Shown: in pieces, positions 12,547 to 23,815 of the stretch
Layout of the letters: each line of letters opens with the position of its first letter
Numbering within the stretch: position 1 is the first letter of the stretch
From: Apostichopus japonicus
Lineage: Eukaryota; Echinodermata; Holothuroidea; Aspidochirotida; Stichopodidae
Reading direction: 5' to 3'
Assembly: GCF_037975245.1 (NCBI RefSeq)
Contig: NC_092572.1
Location: 12,992,769 to 13,056,768, forward strand
Length of the DNA stretch: 64,000 nucleotides
Translations under genes and position numbers: made by a program
The notes under the pieces: generated by a model
What the model was told of the DNA's origin: nothing
Databases searched by the model: none
The model's input: only the letters and a program-made list of their open reading frames with translations

Positions 12547-13790
12547 ATCAAACGAACCAGGTACCAATATCTGAGTATTGGAACATTTGTGGAAAAACCC
12601 AGTATATCCAAAAGTGGATGTCTGCCGTGGTCCCTCTGCTGCATGTGGCCCCTGGGGCCGGTTAAAGGGGGCCCAAAAATGCATCTGATCAAACGAACGA
12701 GGTACCACTTGAAACCAATGTCAACTTAATGCATGAATGCCACATAGTACTGAATGGCCCATGCCAGACAAATTTTCTGCTGCAAAGGGCCTACCAGACG
12801 CCCCAAAGGGCCCCTAAAAATGCATCTGATCAAACGAACGTGGTACCACTTGAAACCAATGTCAACTTAATGCATGAATGCCACAAAGTACTGAATGGCC
12901 CATGCCAAACAAATTTTCTGCTGCAAAGAGCCCGCCAGACGCCCCCAAATACGACCCAAATGCCCATTATCGTAGCATTGACCCAGATTTAATATGCAAG
13001 GTACCACTCAAAACAGGTTTGGAATGTTCGGGTTGATCTTACAGACTATGGAAATCATCATGCCAGACAAATTTTCTGCTACAAAGGGCCCGCCAGACGC
13101 CACAAAAGGGCCCCTAAAAATGCATTTGATCAAACGAACGAGGTACCACTTGAAACCAATGTCAACTTAACGCATGAATGCCACAAAGTACTGAATGGCC
13201 CATGCCAGACAAATTTTCTGCTGCAAAGGGCCCGCCAGACGCCCCAAATATGGCCCAAATGCCCATTGTCGTAGCATTGACCCAGATTAAATATGCAAGG
13301 TACCACCATAAAACCGGTTTGGAATGTTGGGGTTGATCTTACAGTTGAAATCATCATGCCAGACAAATTTATTGCTACAAAGGGGCCAACAGACACACTA
13401 AAAAAAGGGCCCCCAAATGGGATATGATCAATCATAGTTGGTACCACACAAAACCAATATCAAATCCAAAGGTACTTTCCACAGAGTAAAGAACTGCCAT
13501 TGCAATTCAAATTTTCTTCTGCATAGGTCCCACCAGATAGAAAGAATAGGTGGTCCAATGCGGCCCTATATGGGCCTAATGAATTGTATATTGATGCAGA
13601 CTATATATGTGCCTTGTGACATGACATTTGTAACATTCCACAGAGTAAAGAAATGCCAATGCAATACAAATTTTCTTCTGCAAAGGGCCCACCTCACGTA
13701 AAAAAAATTCTGCAGTTCAATTAAATAGTTAAGATACCACAAGAAACCAATTGTGTTCAAATAACTGCCACATTGCAAATTTCCCCTTAG
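12547..13790. repeat. Satellite array with alternating 141/158-bp monomers
   Basis: GGTACC followed by AC/CA-rich sequence recurs at 12560, 12701, 12842, 13000, 13142, 13299 and 13440, giving spacings of 141, 141, 158, 142, 157 and 141. The word CAAATTTTCT (or a close variant) recurs at 12769, 12910, 13068, 13210, 13364, 13508 and 13667, with spacings of 141, 158, 142, 154, 144 and 159. The array therefore starts with short monomers and continues as a dimer of about 300 bp made of a short and a long type. Divergence rises towards 13800. Open reading frames in it are by-products of the repeat. Confidence 0.8.
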
Positions 13791-14232
13791 ATTAGGCTAA
13801 AATTCCGTAAGTGATTTGCGCAAGTTAAAGTGTTAAATAGGCTGACATATCAATGAATTCGGAAGTAATTTAAAGGTAACTTTCTAAAATTGTAAAAACA
13901 TTCCTACAGAATTTGGCCATGGACATGCGGCCATTAATTGGAATGCACTTTAATATATATATATATACTTCAATATCTGTTTTTCATTCCTTGAGGGTCC
14001 AAAGTGCAATTTTAATTGCTACCGGTTGACACTAAACGTACAATACATAACATACGAGATAGGGGTGAGTCACACGCCCCTTACGAAATCATTGATCCGT
14101 CACTGGCTTACCTGTGTATATAATAGGGATCAGCGCTGTAATGATGTCACTGTTCCCCTTTCTCTTCCTGGTGTCTTGGCGTTTTACTTTTACTCCCTCC
14201 TTTTCTCCTTTTTCTTCTTTTTCTTTTCCCTT

Positions 14233-14345
14233 CCTTCCTCCTCCTCCTCCTCCTCCTCCTCCTCCTCCTCCTCCTCCTCCTCCTCCTCCTCCTCCTCCTC
14301 CTCCTCCTCCTCCTCCTCCTCCTCCTCCTCCTCCTCCTCCTCCTC
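14233..14345. repeat. (CCT)n trinucleotide microsatellite
   Basis: About 37 near-perfect CCT units inside a longer pyrimidine-rich stretch (about 14185-14400). The homopolymeric Ser/Pro/Leu or Arg/Glu frames it produces are not genes. Confidence 0.95.
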
Positions 14346-14400
14346 TTTTTTTCCTCTCTTTTTTTCATTTTTCTTCTCTTTTTTTTTCTCTCCTCTTTTA

Positions 14401-15407
14401 CTTTTACTTACCCGGGGGGCGCGCGCCCCCAACGCCCCCCCTGGATACGCGCCTGTATATATTATATATAACGTGTTTTTGTTCACAATATGACGCGATA
14501 CTACACATATTATAGTACGCCCTTATACCATGGAATAGTCGAGGCAACAAAGAGCGGGAGTTAGTCTTGTACAATTAGTACAGCGCCCTGAATATTGCGG
14601 AACTAAACGGAATACGAGTCTTGGCCAAGGGAAAACTTGTTTAACATTCTACCAACCAACATATTATATAGAAGCTGAGACTATCAACTCGGCTACATAT
14701 GACGTGCTGCACAGCGTGTTGCGTTTGGTTATGCACCAATTCCGCTTTGATTACCAAATGTATCCAGTGTTATTCGAAACGACAGTGATATCGAACAAAC
14801 CTAGGGGGGGGGGGGGGGGGGGGTAACCGACTGAAAGGCTTGTTTAGGGAGTAATTAGACAATGAAGCATTTCCATTGTAATTTCTATACCCAGGCACCG
14901 TTCTACATATTAGTTAACTTTATTAAGTCTCAAAATAAAGTAATTACTTTACGATTAATCGCCGAGATAGGAAGCATAGAAGAACTACTGAACTACTTAA
15001 GATCAAGCGTAAGTCTTTGTGGAACGGGGCCCAGCCAAGGTAACCGAATACGCGCGTATACGCGCAAGTTTGCTTCATCATTAAGTGTATAGGTCTATAC
15101 AAACGCGCTGCAAGATATCATATTACGAAAATCGTACTTGAAAATGTACTTGCTGCAAATGTTTGTGTGCAAGAAGCATAAAAGTCATGCGTTCAGTACC
15201 ATCGACGCTACATAATATATACTGGTAAATAGCTCATTGACTGTAACGCGATTGTTATTTTACCTCACGCATAAAATGCACCCTATATTACGTCACAGAT
15301 AAAATCATTCATTTTGTGTACAAGTAAACTTACCACGCACTGAATAATCACTTCATATGATACATAAAGCGATCTAGTTGTGTTTTTGATCTCGAAGAGC
15401 TTTAACC
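14401..15407. other. Non-coding stretch upstream of the 15.4-kb gene
   Basis: It contains a very GC-rich spot at 14411-14455 (GGGGGGCGCGCGCCCCC) and a run of 20 G at 14804-14823. No exon was identified, although the 5' UTR of the gene starting at 15408 may lie here. Confidence 0.35.
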
Positions 15408-18400
15408 ATGATACTACTTATTGATCTATTATCTATAGTTCTTATCTTGCTTATTGCTCTCGTTGAGGCAATTCTCATCTGGATCCGAGAAAAATGGAGA
15501 GATGAAGTCGGTGAGTGATTGTCTTAGAGCATAGCCTATGCCGAATTATTAAAATGTATTAGGTTTAAACATTACAGACCAAGTAGAATATCTTCACCAT
15601 AGATTATGCATAGTATAAATAATACTCATAAAGGTTAATAATGCTCATAAAGGTTACTCTATACGCGTGAAGCCTGCAGGGCCATTGTTTGCACAATTGA
15701 GCCCTTGGTTGCATCTTTAGCAATGTATAAGAGAAATGCAACTACTTAGTTTAGTTGCACGTCTGTGAACTATGTTGTTATATATGGGAACAATGTCATG
15801 TTTTGTCTTTGTTCTTTTTCTCAAGGAAACGGCTCTGAGAATACTATGGTTAGGATGTTGAGAGGACTAAGGCGCCAGATCCGACGAAGTAAGTTAATTC
15901 ATTACCGATTTCCTTAATTTCAAATGCCCATGGTAACCAGGGTTACTTGGTTAGTAACTGCAGATCAGCAAATGTAGTTTGCAGATAATACTTTAGTGTA
16001 TCCACAACAATTATTAAATGTACTCGGAATGATACCCGTAGTCAGGGTCAGAGCCTTAAATAGATGGCGCTATACACCTTCGAGATGACGCTATACACCA
16101 TTCGTAAAATTAAGAGAAGCACTGAGACAAAAGTCAAGACCTAACAGGCTGGTAATATCTACTTGATTCCAGACATACAATATACTGTTGTATATACTGA
16201 CCTTTTCTTCTTCTTTTTTCTTTAATCATTGACTTTAATCATTGAAGGCTTTTTTTATAGCAATACATTTACATGTTATCTACATATTTTTATTTGTTTA
16301 TTCGTGTTTTTTGCTGATAGGAAATATTCGTTCTCGACAAAAGAAACAAATTCGTTATCTGAAGACGATCATGAACAAACATATGATAATAACAACAACT
16401 GAATCAGAAGATCCTCTTGAAACCTTGGTGAGTTTATTATTACCGATTCATCAACAAAAGCCATTAACCCACATTCGTTTGAAACTTCCTACACTTTCGT
16501 AAATTAAAAAAGTATTGCGAGCGCATGAATGTATGGATGTGATGTTAATGTAACTCCCTCCCCAGACCCAGTTCCCTGCCTCATGAAACATGTATTCCCC
16601 ATATCTAAAATTAATTAGATATTTTAAACCACATTATGAACGCTTCATATCTGTCCTAGCACCCCCCTTGATTTGAAGTTACACTGGCTTCTATTTTCTC
16701 CCGACAAACAGATAGCCAATACATTAGAAACAATATGTTTAGCGCCCTGCTTTTTACAGCACTTGGAAATAACCTATAGACACATATGAACACATACAAA
16801 TGTTCCTGTCTGTAACCTTTTCGTTTTCGTTTCCACATAATGAAGGACTAGATTATACCGAAAGGAATGTCCTCAATCTGCCTCTTTAAATTTTCCCACT
16901 CAACCTTTGACCTTAGAATGACCTTGACCACGTGAGTACCTTTCCTTGACATTATTGCTCTCTGTATTAAACTTAAAAGCTCTACTGCTATCGTTAATCA
17001 ATCATTGATGCCAACTCCAGGGATATGTTACATGAGATTATCTATTTCATTTGGGATATTCATAAAGTACGAGTTTCATTTCATGTTAGCGATTAACCGC
17101 CAACCAGAAAGGAAATAATTCTTTATTGACGACCGACCGACCGGCCTACCAAACCGTCGAGTTGACGTGACTGATGAGTTTCCGACTTAAAATAATATAG
17201 TAATCAATGAGCATATGTTGGTAGCGACACGAGCCTGCAAGGAAGACCTTCTGTTTATAGCTCCATGGTTTAGTCTAGTAGCCAGAAGGATCAGGAGGGA
17301 CAATGAAGTCCCCATCAAGGACCCTATAGAGAGAGAAAAAAACGAAGTCATGAAAACTCAGACCCTATTACAATGCTTAGTACTTGTCTAAAGCATTCTT
17401 AAACCCATTGACACTACTTACAAGTACATCTTTCTCGGGCAAACCGTTCCACTCATTCACAACCCTATTAGAAAAAAAAAAATTGCCGAATATTTATCCT
17501 ACTTTGTAACTTCTGGAGTTTAAGACAATGACCTCTGGTACAACTACTATTAGCAAACATGAAAAAGTAAGTGCAGGATAAATTGTCAAAACCATACACA
17601 ATCTTGAAAACCTGAATCAAGTCACTGCGTAACCTCCTGAGCTCCCAGTGTGGTGAGTTTCGTCAGCTTACAGAAAAAAAGTTTTGTTTCGTTTTAAGAA
17701 GAACAAAACAAATTTGTCTGTTGATTTTTTTCACACGTAGTATATCCATATTAAAACACAATTTAATGCTGATTTAATATGTAGCTGGCCGACATATCGG
17801 TAAAATTAAAAGGTTATTAAATTGTAAGTTAAAAACATCAACATACTAAAGTAAACTTTCCATTTCATTTTTAGACTAGACATAGGTCTACTATGCATAC
17901 CAACTCGCAGCTCAGTTTTTTCCATGGATTGACCCTTGACCTCACCGGTAATTAAGGTGATTTACCAACTAAAGAACGCAGGTTGGTCTAAAAGAAGGTA
18001 AGAGTAACATAGATATAGTCATTATGGTTGTCATTCATCAATCGTCACACAAGTTATTTCTTTTCATGAACAGTTGCTTGTGACATTGCACGGATGTGCC
18101 AATATCCCTCTGCTGCCCTCGTTTACGTTGATTACAACAGCTTACTTTGAGGCTTCAGTCTCTCTCCAAAGTTCTTACGTAGCAGTAATTTAAATATTGG
18201 ATTTTGATTTATTATATAGATAACATGTGAGTAGGATGTGGTTGCAAATGTTTTGGGTAAACTTGGAAATGACTATTTCTAGCCACTTTGACTTCAATAT
18301 ATTATTTTCCCAACAGGGTGACGGCTGGGAATTCACCGATATATGTGTATGCTACTATAACGAGGCTGTCTTCGGTTACAGATCAACCTTTGAAGTTTCA

Positions 18401-18959
18401 TGAGACCCTGTCTGAGTGCACGTGAGTTATGCTAACGTTTATAATAGAGGAAAGTTCGACATGTAATTAATTTTTGCAAGCTCTAAAACTGATCATTGTC
18501 TTATCTTCAAAAACATTGGTTACATTCCACTGCACTATGTGTGATTTTCGAATATTCCCCAGCCCCCCTTTTTTTAATGCAGTAATTTTGTATATTTCGT
18601 TATTCCTGAATGTCAAATACACCAGAAATAAAGATAATTTATATCAACTGCCTAGCCTAACTTTTGAATGGAATGCCTTGACCTGTGATTTTCATATTAT
18701 CAAATCTCTCGTTCTTTGTATCCCTCAGGACTTTACTGGTGGAGTAAACTACACCAGATTACAAGCTCAGATGGGAGAGGCCTTAAGGCCTCTCCCATCT
18801 GAGCAAGACGGTAATTACCGTCTTGCTGATGAGATCGAAGCAAGGAAAATGGCTGATCAAGCTAAACAGGCCAAGCAACCAAAAAGCGTAAAAAGAAAAC
18901 CCGTCGTTCAAGGAAACCAAATTGCCATTATTAATAAGTGTTTATTCGACTTTGTTTAA
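15408..18959 (+). CDS. Predicted small single-pass membrane protein, unknown family
   Basis: I do not recognise this gene. Proposed exons are 15408-15510, 15826-15888, 16321-16427, an optional exon from 18317, and 18729-18959. All have AG/GT borders, and intron phases match (1, 1, 0). The first exon encodes a hydrophobic N-terminus starting MILLIDLLSIVLILLIALVE, followed by IREKW, so a signal anchor at residues about 3-27 is likely. Exons 2-3 are Arg/Lys-rich (RMLRGLRRQIRR, RSRQKKQIRYLK). Splicing exon 3 straight to 18729 keeps the frame and gives about 167 aa with a charged tail (ADQAKQAKQPKSVKRKP), ending at TAA 18957-18959. An AATAAA lies about 25 bases later. Including the 18317 exon instead ends the protein at TGA 18401-18403 (about 119 aa); a strong donor (GTGAGT) follows at 18422. 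The start was chosen because it is the first ATG of the hydrophobic segment. The gene model is inferred; no homologue is claimed. Confidence 0.45.
17265..17662 (-). mobile_element. 5'-truncated CR1-like LINE fragment
   Basis: The reverse complement matches the 3' end of the full element at 23.7-28.4 kb. It contains the counterpart of CACCACACTGGAGCTTAGGA (near 17645), the region encoding NEWNSLPEKV and FKNAL (near 17385-17475), and the 3' UTR words AGGGTCCTTGATGGGGACTT and GTCCCTCCTGATCC (near 17283-17325). It ends with one or two TAAAC-like units near 17267. The copy is diverged, so it is an older insertion. It lies in the long intron of the 15.4-19.0 kb gene. Confidence 0.85.
18765..18804. 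repeat. Perfect 40-bp palindrome in an exon
   Basis: The left arm 18765-18784 (GCTCAGATGGGAGAGGCCTT) is exactly the reverse complement of the right arm 18785-18804, with no spacer. It is read through in frame in the terminal exon at 18729-18959. Confidence 0.97.
18802..18827. repeat. Perfect 26-bp palindrome abutting the first
   Basis: The left arm 18802-18814 (AGCAAGACGGTAA) is exactly reverse-complementary to 18815-18827. It overlaps the 40-bp palindrome by three bases (18802-18804), so two snap-back hairpins are stacked end to end. Confidence 0.97.
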
Positions 18960-18984
18960 AGGCAAAAGATTTTTTTTCAAAAAT

Positions 18985-18990
18985 TAATAA
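18985..18990 (+). terminator. Polyadenylation signal AATAAA
   Basis: AATAAA in the context ATTAATAAAAAC, shortly after the TAA that closes the last exon of the 15.4-kb gene. Confidence 0.5.
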
Positions 18991-20857
18991 AAACAATATA
19001 TATATCGGTAATTCCTTTGTTTTTGTCCTTATTGTTGCGTTGGATCAGGTGGTGTAATTCCGGGGTCCAGACAGAATATTACAAAAGGCTATTCAGGGTG
19101 TACAGTACTTAAATCTTTAACGTATCTGTGGTGCAACTTAAATTCAAGAAGAAAATCCTTCAAAATTTGTATTAAAATTGCAAAATAGCACCATTTCTCA
19201 TCTATGCGCCCAATATTTTACCAGAATTAAAGGAAATGATCGAGCTACCCCTCCTCTTAATTAGACTCCTCCCCTGGACGACATAACATCTTAGCACCCC
19301 AATATTGAATGGAAATGCGATCCTGCAATCGGCTAATTCTTAGGCCCAGGTTAAATACAGGGTCCTATCTGTTATCAAACTGGTAAGTATACATGCACGA
19401 TCAATATGAACCATAGAGCAGAATATAAGAACTTATATTATATATATGATATGAACACAGAACAGTGACTTCTATGGCATAGACGTGCTTGCCATAGACG
19501 TGCCATTTTCATTACGCTACAAGCGTTACACTCTCTGAATACCTTTTATAAAAGTTTCATGCTGACAACTGTTCCATTTCATCGAAGTACCCAATAAGCG
19601 AGAAAACAGTTTGTGTGAAATTGAAAGTGCTAAGTCGGTCACTCGTTGTTCGTTACAAGACGAAGGCCTAAGCATATTGTTCATTGCAAGTTATGTCTCA
19701 GATAGGCCAAGGCTATGTGCAGATGGCCTGTGGCATAACAAATGCAGTCTGAACGGTATGTTCGAGAATTTCGAGTGGTGGAATAGGAAACAGCCCACAA
19801 TTGAGGGTACCAGCACAACCTACTGCCACGGTTATTTTGACTGTCCCATTACTTAGTACATAGTAGTGTAGGCTAGACCTTGCCAATTCTTCTCTTGTAG
19901 GTTAGGCCTACACATTAATCGCCGTGGGAAATGTCAATTCTGAGATCTGCAAGGAACTAACGTCTAAAATTACAGCGTAACTAAAGGTTTGTTTTGTGCA
20001 GTATAATCAGGCCTAGCCAAGCTTCATAAATTTGAGAAGTAACAATGCTCACTTACTGTAGCTCTGGCAGTGACAGAAAGACACTGACCACAGTTAGTTT
20101 GGCCTAGGCCTATGTTAGGCTTGTAATGTGAACATTATAATCCTGTAATTTATAAAGTTAGAACAGGCTATGTGCCCTGTAGTATGGATCATTTGAATTG
20201 TCAAATGTGAAAATGTACTTGAAATTACTAATCTTGGTGAATAATTCATATGAAAAGTCCAGGAAACTATAGTTTAAAGCCGAAGGCATATATGCTATTG
20301 TGTGCTGATTTGCTACAATTTGTTGGTACCATGGATTATAGCTGTTTGAGGGAAAGACAAGATACATAATGCCTGTTCCTTTAATTCTTTCTGGGGTCTG
20401 CATGAAAATAGGGGCCTTATTCACCTCATCAAAGCTCATACGCACAGTTCACATAATACTAGGCCTATTTTCCTTAGTAATCTATTAAAGTGAAGATTCA
20501 GAGAAATAAATTGTGAGAGCACAACTATCAGTTTTCAGTGAATTATTTGTACCAGAGTATTGCATTTATTATTCTCAATTAATATTTCATGGTTTGCACT
20601 TAAATGCAATGCATACTGTAATTACCTACAATCGATAATGAAATTAATTGTTTCCAACTTTTCTACTTGGAATTTGAACTCCAACGAATGTTGGCAGATG
20701 TGAAGTTTCCATGACAGCTTACTGCAAGAATACTGCCTAGAGCTATAGATATTTCCAACTGGAGCACTGTATTCCTATATTTTGCATTGTTCTGTTTTAT
20801 AACATTTGAATTTCACTCTTTGGGAAACTAAACGAACATTCAACAAGTACTAATGCG
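18991..20857. other. Non-coding stretch between the membrane-protein gene and mevalonate kinase
   Basis: No exon could be demonstrated. A non-coding 5' exon of the mevalonate kinase gene is expected upstream of 21300 and might lie near 19600-19800, just ahead of a TAGGCCTA-rich tract at about 19870-20115. This is inference only. Confidence 0.3.
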
Positions 20858-21085
20858 GAGTGTTAGCTCAGTAGTTACACTGGTGCCTTTCAATTATAAG
20901 GTCCCCGAGTTTGAGTCACTCCAAGATTAATGTATGTTGTCCAGTTACAGACAATTTGCAATTCATATACATGGACGCTAAATATGAATGTAAGAGACTG
21001 ACTTCGGTAAGCTTGCAGCTTTGATTAGCCAATGATGGCTTCTTCGTGAGTTCCTGCTTGCAGTAGGATCTAAATACATAATATG
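20858..21085 (+). mobile_element. tRNA-derived SINE, copy a
   Basis: It begins GTGTTAGCTCAGTAGTTACAC (a tRNA A-box-like head), has a weakened B-box-like segment (GTTTGAGTCACTCC), then the family body (AAGATTAATGTATGT, AGAGACTGACTTCGGT, AAGTTCCTGCTTGCA in variants) and ends with AGGATCTAAATAC. The same sequence occurs at 23214 and 50281. Confidence 0.8.
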
Positions 21086-21290
21086 ACTACTGAATTACTT
21101 GCCCTGGACCACCTAGTTTTTTTTTCTCAATAGTTCAAAGATATAGTGTTACATATATTCCTTTTGTACACACAGTGATCCTACCTGTCTCAATAAGATG
21201 CTGTATTGAACTTATCTCATTTATTACTTACATAAATGTTATTATATAATAGCTTGTAATTTAAGTTAATTTTAATAATCTAACTTTCAT

Positions 21291-21300
21291 CATTTTTCAG
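21291..21300 (+). promoter_or_regulatory. 3' splice acceptor in the 5' UTR of mevalonate kinase
   Basis: A T-rich tract ending TTTTTCAG at 21300, four bases before the ATG, implies an upstream non-coding exon. Confidence 0.6.
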
Positions 21301-21304
21301 AACA

Positions 21305-22534
21305 ATGGATCTAAAGACTGTGCTAACATCATCTCCAGGAAAAATAATCCTTCACGGTGAGCATGCCGTTGTACATGGAACCACTGCCCTGGCTTCTAGT
21401 CTCAACTTACGATCGTACTTACAGCTGATCTCCTCTCCAGATGCAATCACTTTGAACTTCCCAGATCTTGATCTCCAGGGGACTTGGGATAGTAAAACAA
21501 CGGATGAAACTTTCTCCGCGCTTGTCAAGTACGGAGACGACGGCGATGCTTTTCTGGACGATGTAGCTTTGGAAAGTCTGAAAGAGTTTGCAGGTCTCAG
21601 CGACGATGTAACCACGAAAAACTTAGCAGTCATAGCCTTTCTCTATCTCTACATCTGTATCTTCAAATCAAAGTCCTTGTCAGAGTTGCCAGGGTTAAAA
21701 GCTCTCGCTACATCTAACCTGCCGACAGGTGCGGGCCTTGGCTCTTCGGCTGCCTTCTCCTCCTCCCTGGCCGCGGGACTTCTTCTAGTCTCGGGTACCA
21801 TTCCTGTACCATCGGATGGGACCGATTGGACCAAAGGTCATTACCAGGTCATCAACAGATGGGCCTATCAAGGCGAGAGAGTTATCCATGGTAACCCATC
21901 GGGTATAGATAATGCTGTCAGCGTGTCCGGAGGTGCTCTACGATACAGAGCAAAAGTTTTTGAACCGTTGGACGAAATGCCTAGTCTGAAAATTTTGCTC
22001 GTCAATACTAATGTAGCTAGAAGTACCAAGGTGCTGGTAGCTGGAGTGAAAGACAGACTTGAGAAATACCCTGGAGTCATCAGACCAGTCTTCAATGCCA
22101 TAGAGGATATATCACAGAGATGTCAGTCCGTTCTCGCTTCACTTAGGAAGATCGAAAACGTCACTTCGGAAAGTCGGGATAACTCCAGCAACTGTTGCGA
22201 ACTTTATCAGACGATGGAAGAGCTTATCGACATGAATCAATCATTCTTAAAGATTTTAGGGGTATCTCACCAAACTATCGAACATATCTGTTCTGTGACC
22301 GCCGAATTTGATATTCACTCAAAACTGACGGGTGCAGGGGGTGGAGGTTGTGTGTTTGCCCTCGTACGACCAGACTTCTCAGAGGAGACTCTGAAGAAGG
22401 TCATGGCTAAGCTTAAAGACTTTGGTTATGATTCATGGATCACTTCTATAGGTGGAGTAGGGGTGTGTTATCACCCAGATGTAGAGGATGTTAAAAAACA
22501 AGGATTTTCTTTGCCAAGTAATTTCACAATTTAG
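21305..22534 (+). CDS. mvk: Mevalonate kinase
   Basis: ATP-dependent phosphorylation of mevalonate to 5-phosphomevalonate, an early step of isoprenoid and sterol precursor synthesis in cytosol and peroxisomes. The 409-aa product is close to the usual animal length of about 395-400. GHMP-kinase features are all present. The N-terminal SSPGKIILHGEHAVVHG carries Lys13. The ATP-binding loop PTGAGLGSSAAFSSS lies near residues 140-154. GERVIHGNPSGIDNAVS has Glu191 and Asp202 at the positions of catalytic Glu193 and Asp204 of the human enzyme. The C-terminal LTGAGGGGCVFAL lies near residue 339. The coding region has no intron, yet a good acceptor (CATTTTTCAG) lies directly before AACAATGG, so the start codon sits in the second or a later exon. 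Intronless coding is unusual for this family in vertebrates, where it is split into about ten exons. Confidence 0.96.
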   Translation: MDLKTVLTSSPGKIILHGEHAVVHGTTALASSLNLRSYLQLISSPDAITLNFPDLDLQGTWDSKTTDETFSALVKYGDDGDAFLDDVALESLKEFAGLSDDVTTKNLAVIAFLYLYICIFKSKSLSELPGLKALATSNLPTGAGLGSSAAFSSSLAAGLLLVSGTIPVPSDGTDWTKGHYQVINRWAYQGERVIHGNPSGIDNAVSVSGGALRYRAKVFEPLDEMPSLKILLVNTNVARSTKVLVAGVKDRLEKYPGVIRPVFNAIEDISQRCQSVLASLRKIENVTSESRDNSSNCCELYQTMEELIDMNQSFLKILGVSHQTIEHICSVTAEFDIHSKLTGAGGGGCVFALVRPDFSEETLKKVMAKLKDFGYDSWITSIGGVGVCYHPDVEDVKKQGFSLPSNFTI

Positions 22535-23213
22535 ATATTCTATAAGTAAATATCCCAACGGTTTGGAATCATAAGTACTTTGCTCCAATCTTTAACGTGA
22601 CTCTTTGTAAGTGTAATATCAGATGAATCATGGATAGCAATCACTGATTCTCCAAAATATAATGTTTTGATAAACTCGTCAATCTCTGAGGATGGTACAG
22701 TAACTTGACTCTCAGTCACTCGAGGTGGTAATAACTCCGGTTAATGACTGGACTGACCATTTTGTTTTCAGTACTAGTATTGCCCCCAGAATAGGATAGA
22801 AAGTCAGAGTAATGGGTACTCAATGTCATACTTCAAGAATTAAGTTAATGCCAAACCAGCATTTCTTCACACTGAGACATTTGATTGGCTAATTGAACAG
22901 GTATTCTGCAGTAAACTAGGAACTATTTGGTGGGTCAGAATCTTTGAAGAGAGTATCCTTGAAAACACTTGGAGAACACTAACATGGTAGGCTATACTAA
23001 TGACTTTGAATCAGGAATATGGCCGTTTATGACTGCACTTGTGGTATTTACATCTGTGTCTGTTTTAAAACAAATTATCAGCTAATAGCTATATATTGGC
23101 TTCATTCACAGTCTCTTGTCTTTGGAAGACTTCTAATGTGAATGTTCTCAAAGACAGGGTAGAGTTTTAAAAAGGAATATTGACTTTTTCCCATATTAAT
23201 TTCCCCATATTCA
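22535..23213. other. 3' region of mevalonate kinase
   Basis: No further gene. It is a probable 3' UTR and flank. An AATAAA occurs near 23475, after the SINE at 23214, so the SINE might be within the transcript. Confidence 0.35.
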
Positions 23214-23448
23214 GGAGTGTTGGCTCAGTGGTTAACGCCGGTGCCTTCCAATCATAAGGTCCCCGGTTCGAGTCACTCCAAGATTAATGTATGTCGTCCA
23301 GTTACAGAGTTGTTGACAATTTATAATCATGGACGTTAAATATGAATATAAGAGACTGACTTCGGTCAGCTCGCAGCTTTGATAAGAGGCTTGATAAGAG
23401 GCTTATTCACAAGTTCCTGCTTGCAAGAGGATCTAAGAAACATACAAA
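23214..23448 (+). mobile_element. tRNA-derived SINE, copy b
   Basis: The best preserved head of the family: GTGTTGGCTCAGTGGTTAACGC (A box) and GGTTCGAGTCACTCC (B box). The same body as copies a and c follows, with a small internal duplication (GATAAGAGGCTT twice near 23380-23400). Confidence 0.85.
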
Positions 23449-23815
23449 ACATACAATGTTACTGTAAAATTTGTAAAATAAAGGCCCTTGCGACTTGTTT
23501 TAAAGACTATCAATTTCTACATCTGTTATAATTTTCAGCTTGTAAGTTGATCGGTGGAGTGTTAGAAACATCTTGGATCATGTAATGGTATACACAATAC
23601 TCATCAATGTAGGAATAAGAAAATAAATAATGTGTATCTCCAATAACTTCACAAAATTGATTAACTTCACAAAATTGGTGTAGCTTTGGTCGTTGAAGCG
23701 TATACACGTACTTTTTCGGTGCTCTTGCATTTCGTTCATTTTTGGGATTTTTGGGATCGTTTTTTTTTATCAAACACCTTGTGATTCGTTTTGTTGTTTA
23801 TTTGGAGTTATTTTT

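Noticed and set aside
12729-13701. Series of open frames of 60-105 codons
   Set aside because: They repeat with the satellite monomers and change frame with the 141/158-bp spacing; they are repeat by-products.
14026-14515. Open frames with long Ser, Pro, Arg or Glu runs
   Set aside because: They are translations of the CCT microsatellite in different frames and have no splice or domain support.
19611-19856. 81-codon plus-strand frame upstream of mevalonate kinase
   Set aside because: It lacks a convincing ATG context, domains and splice partners; at most it overlaps a 5' UTR exon.
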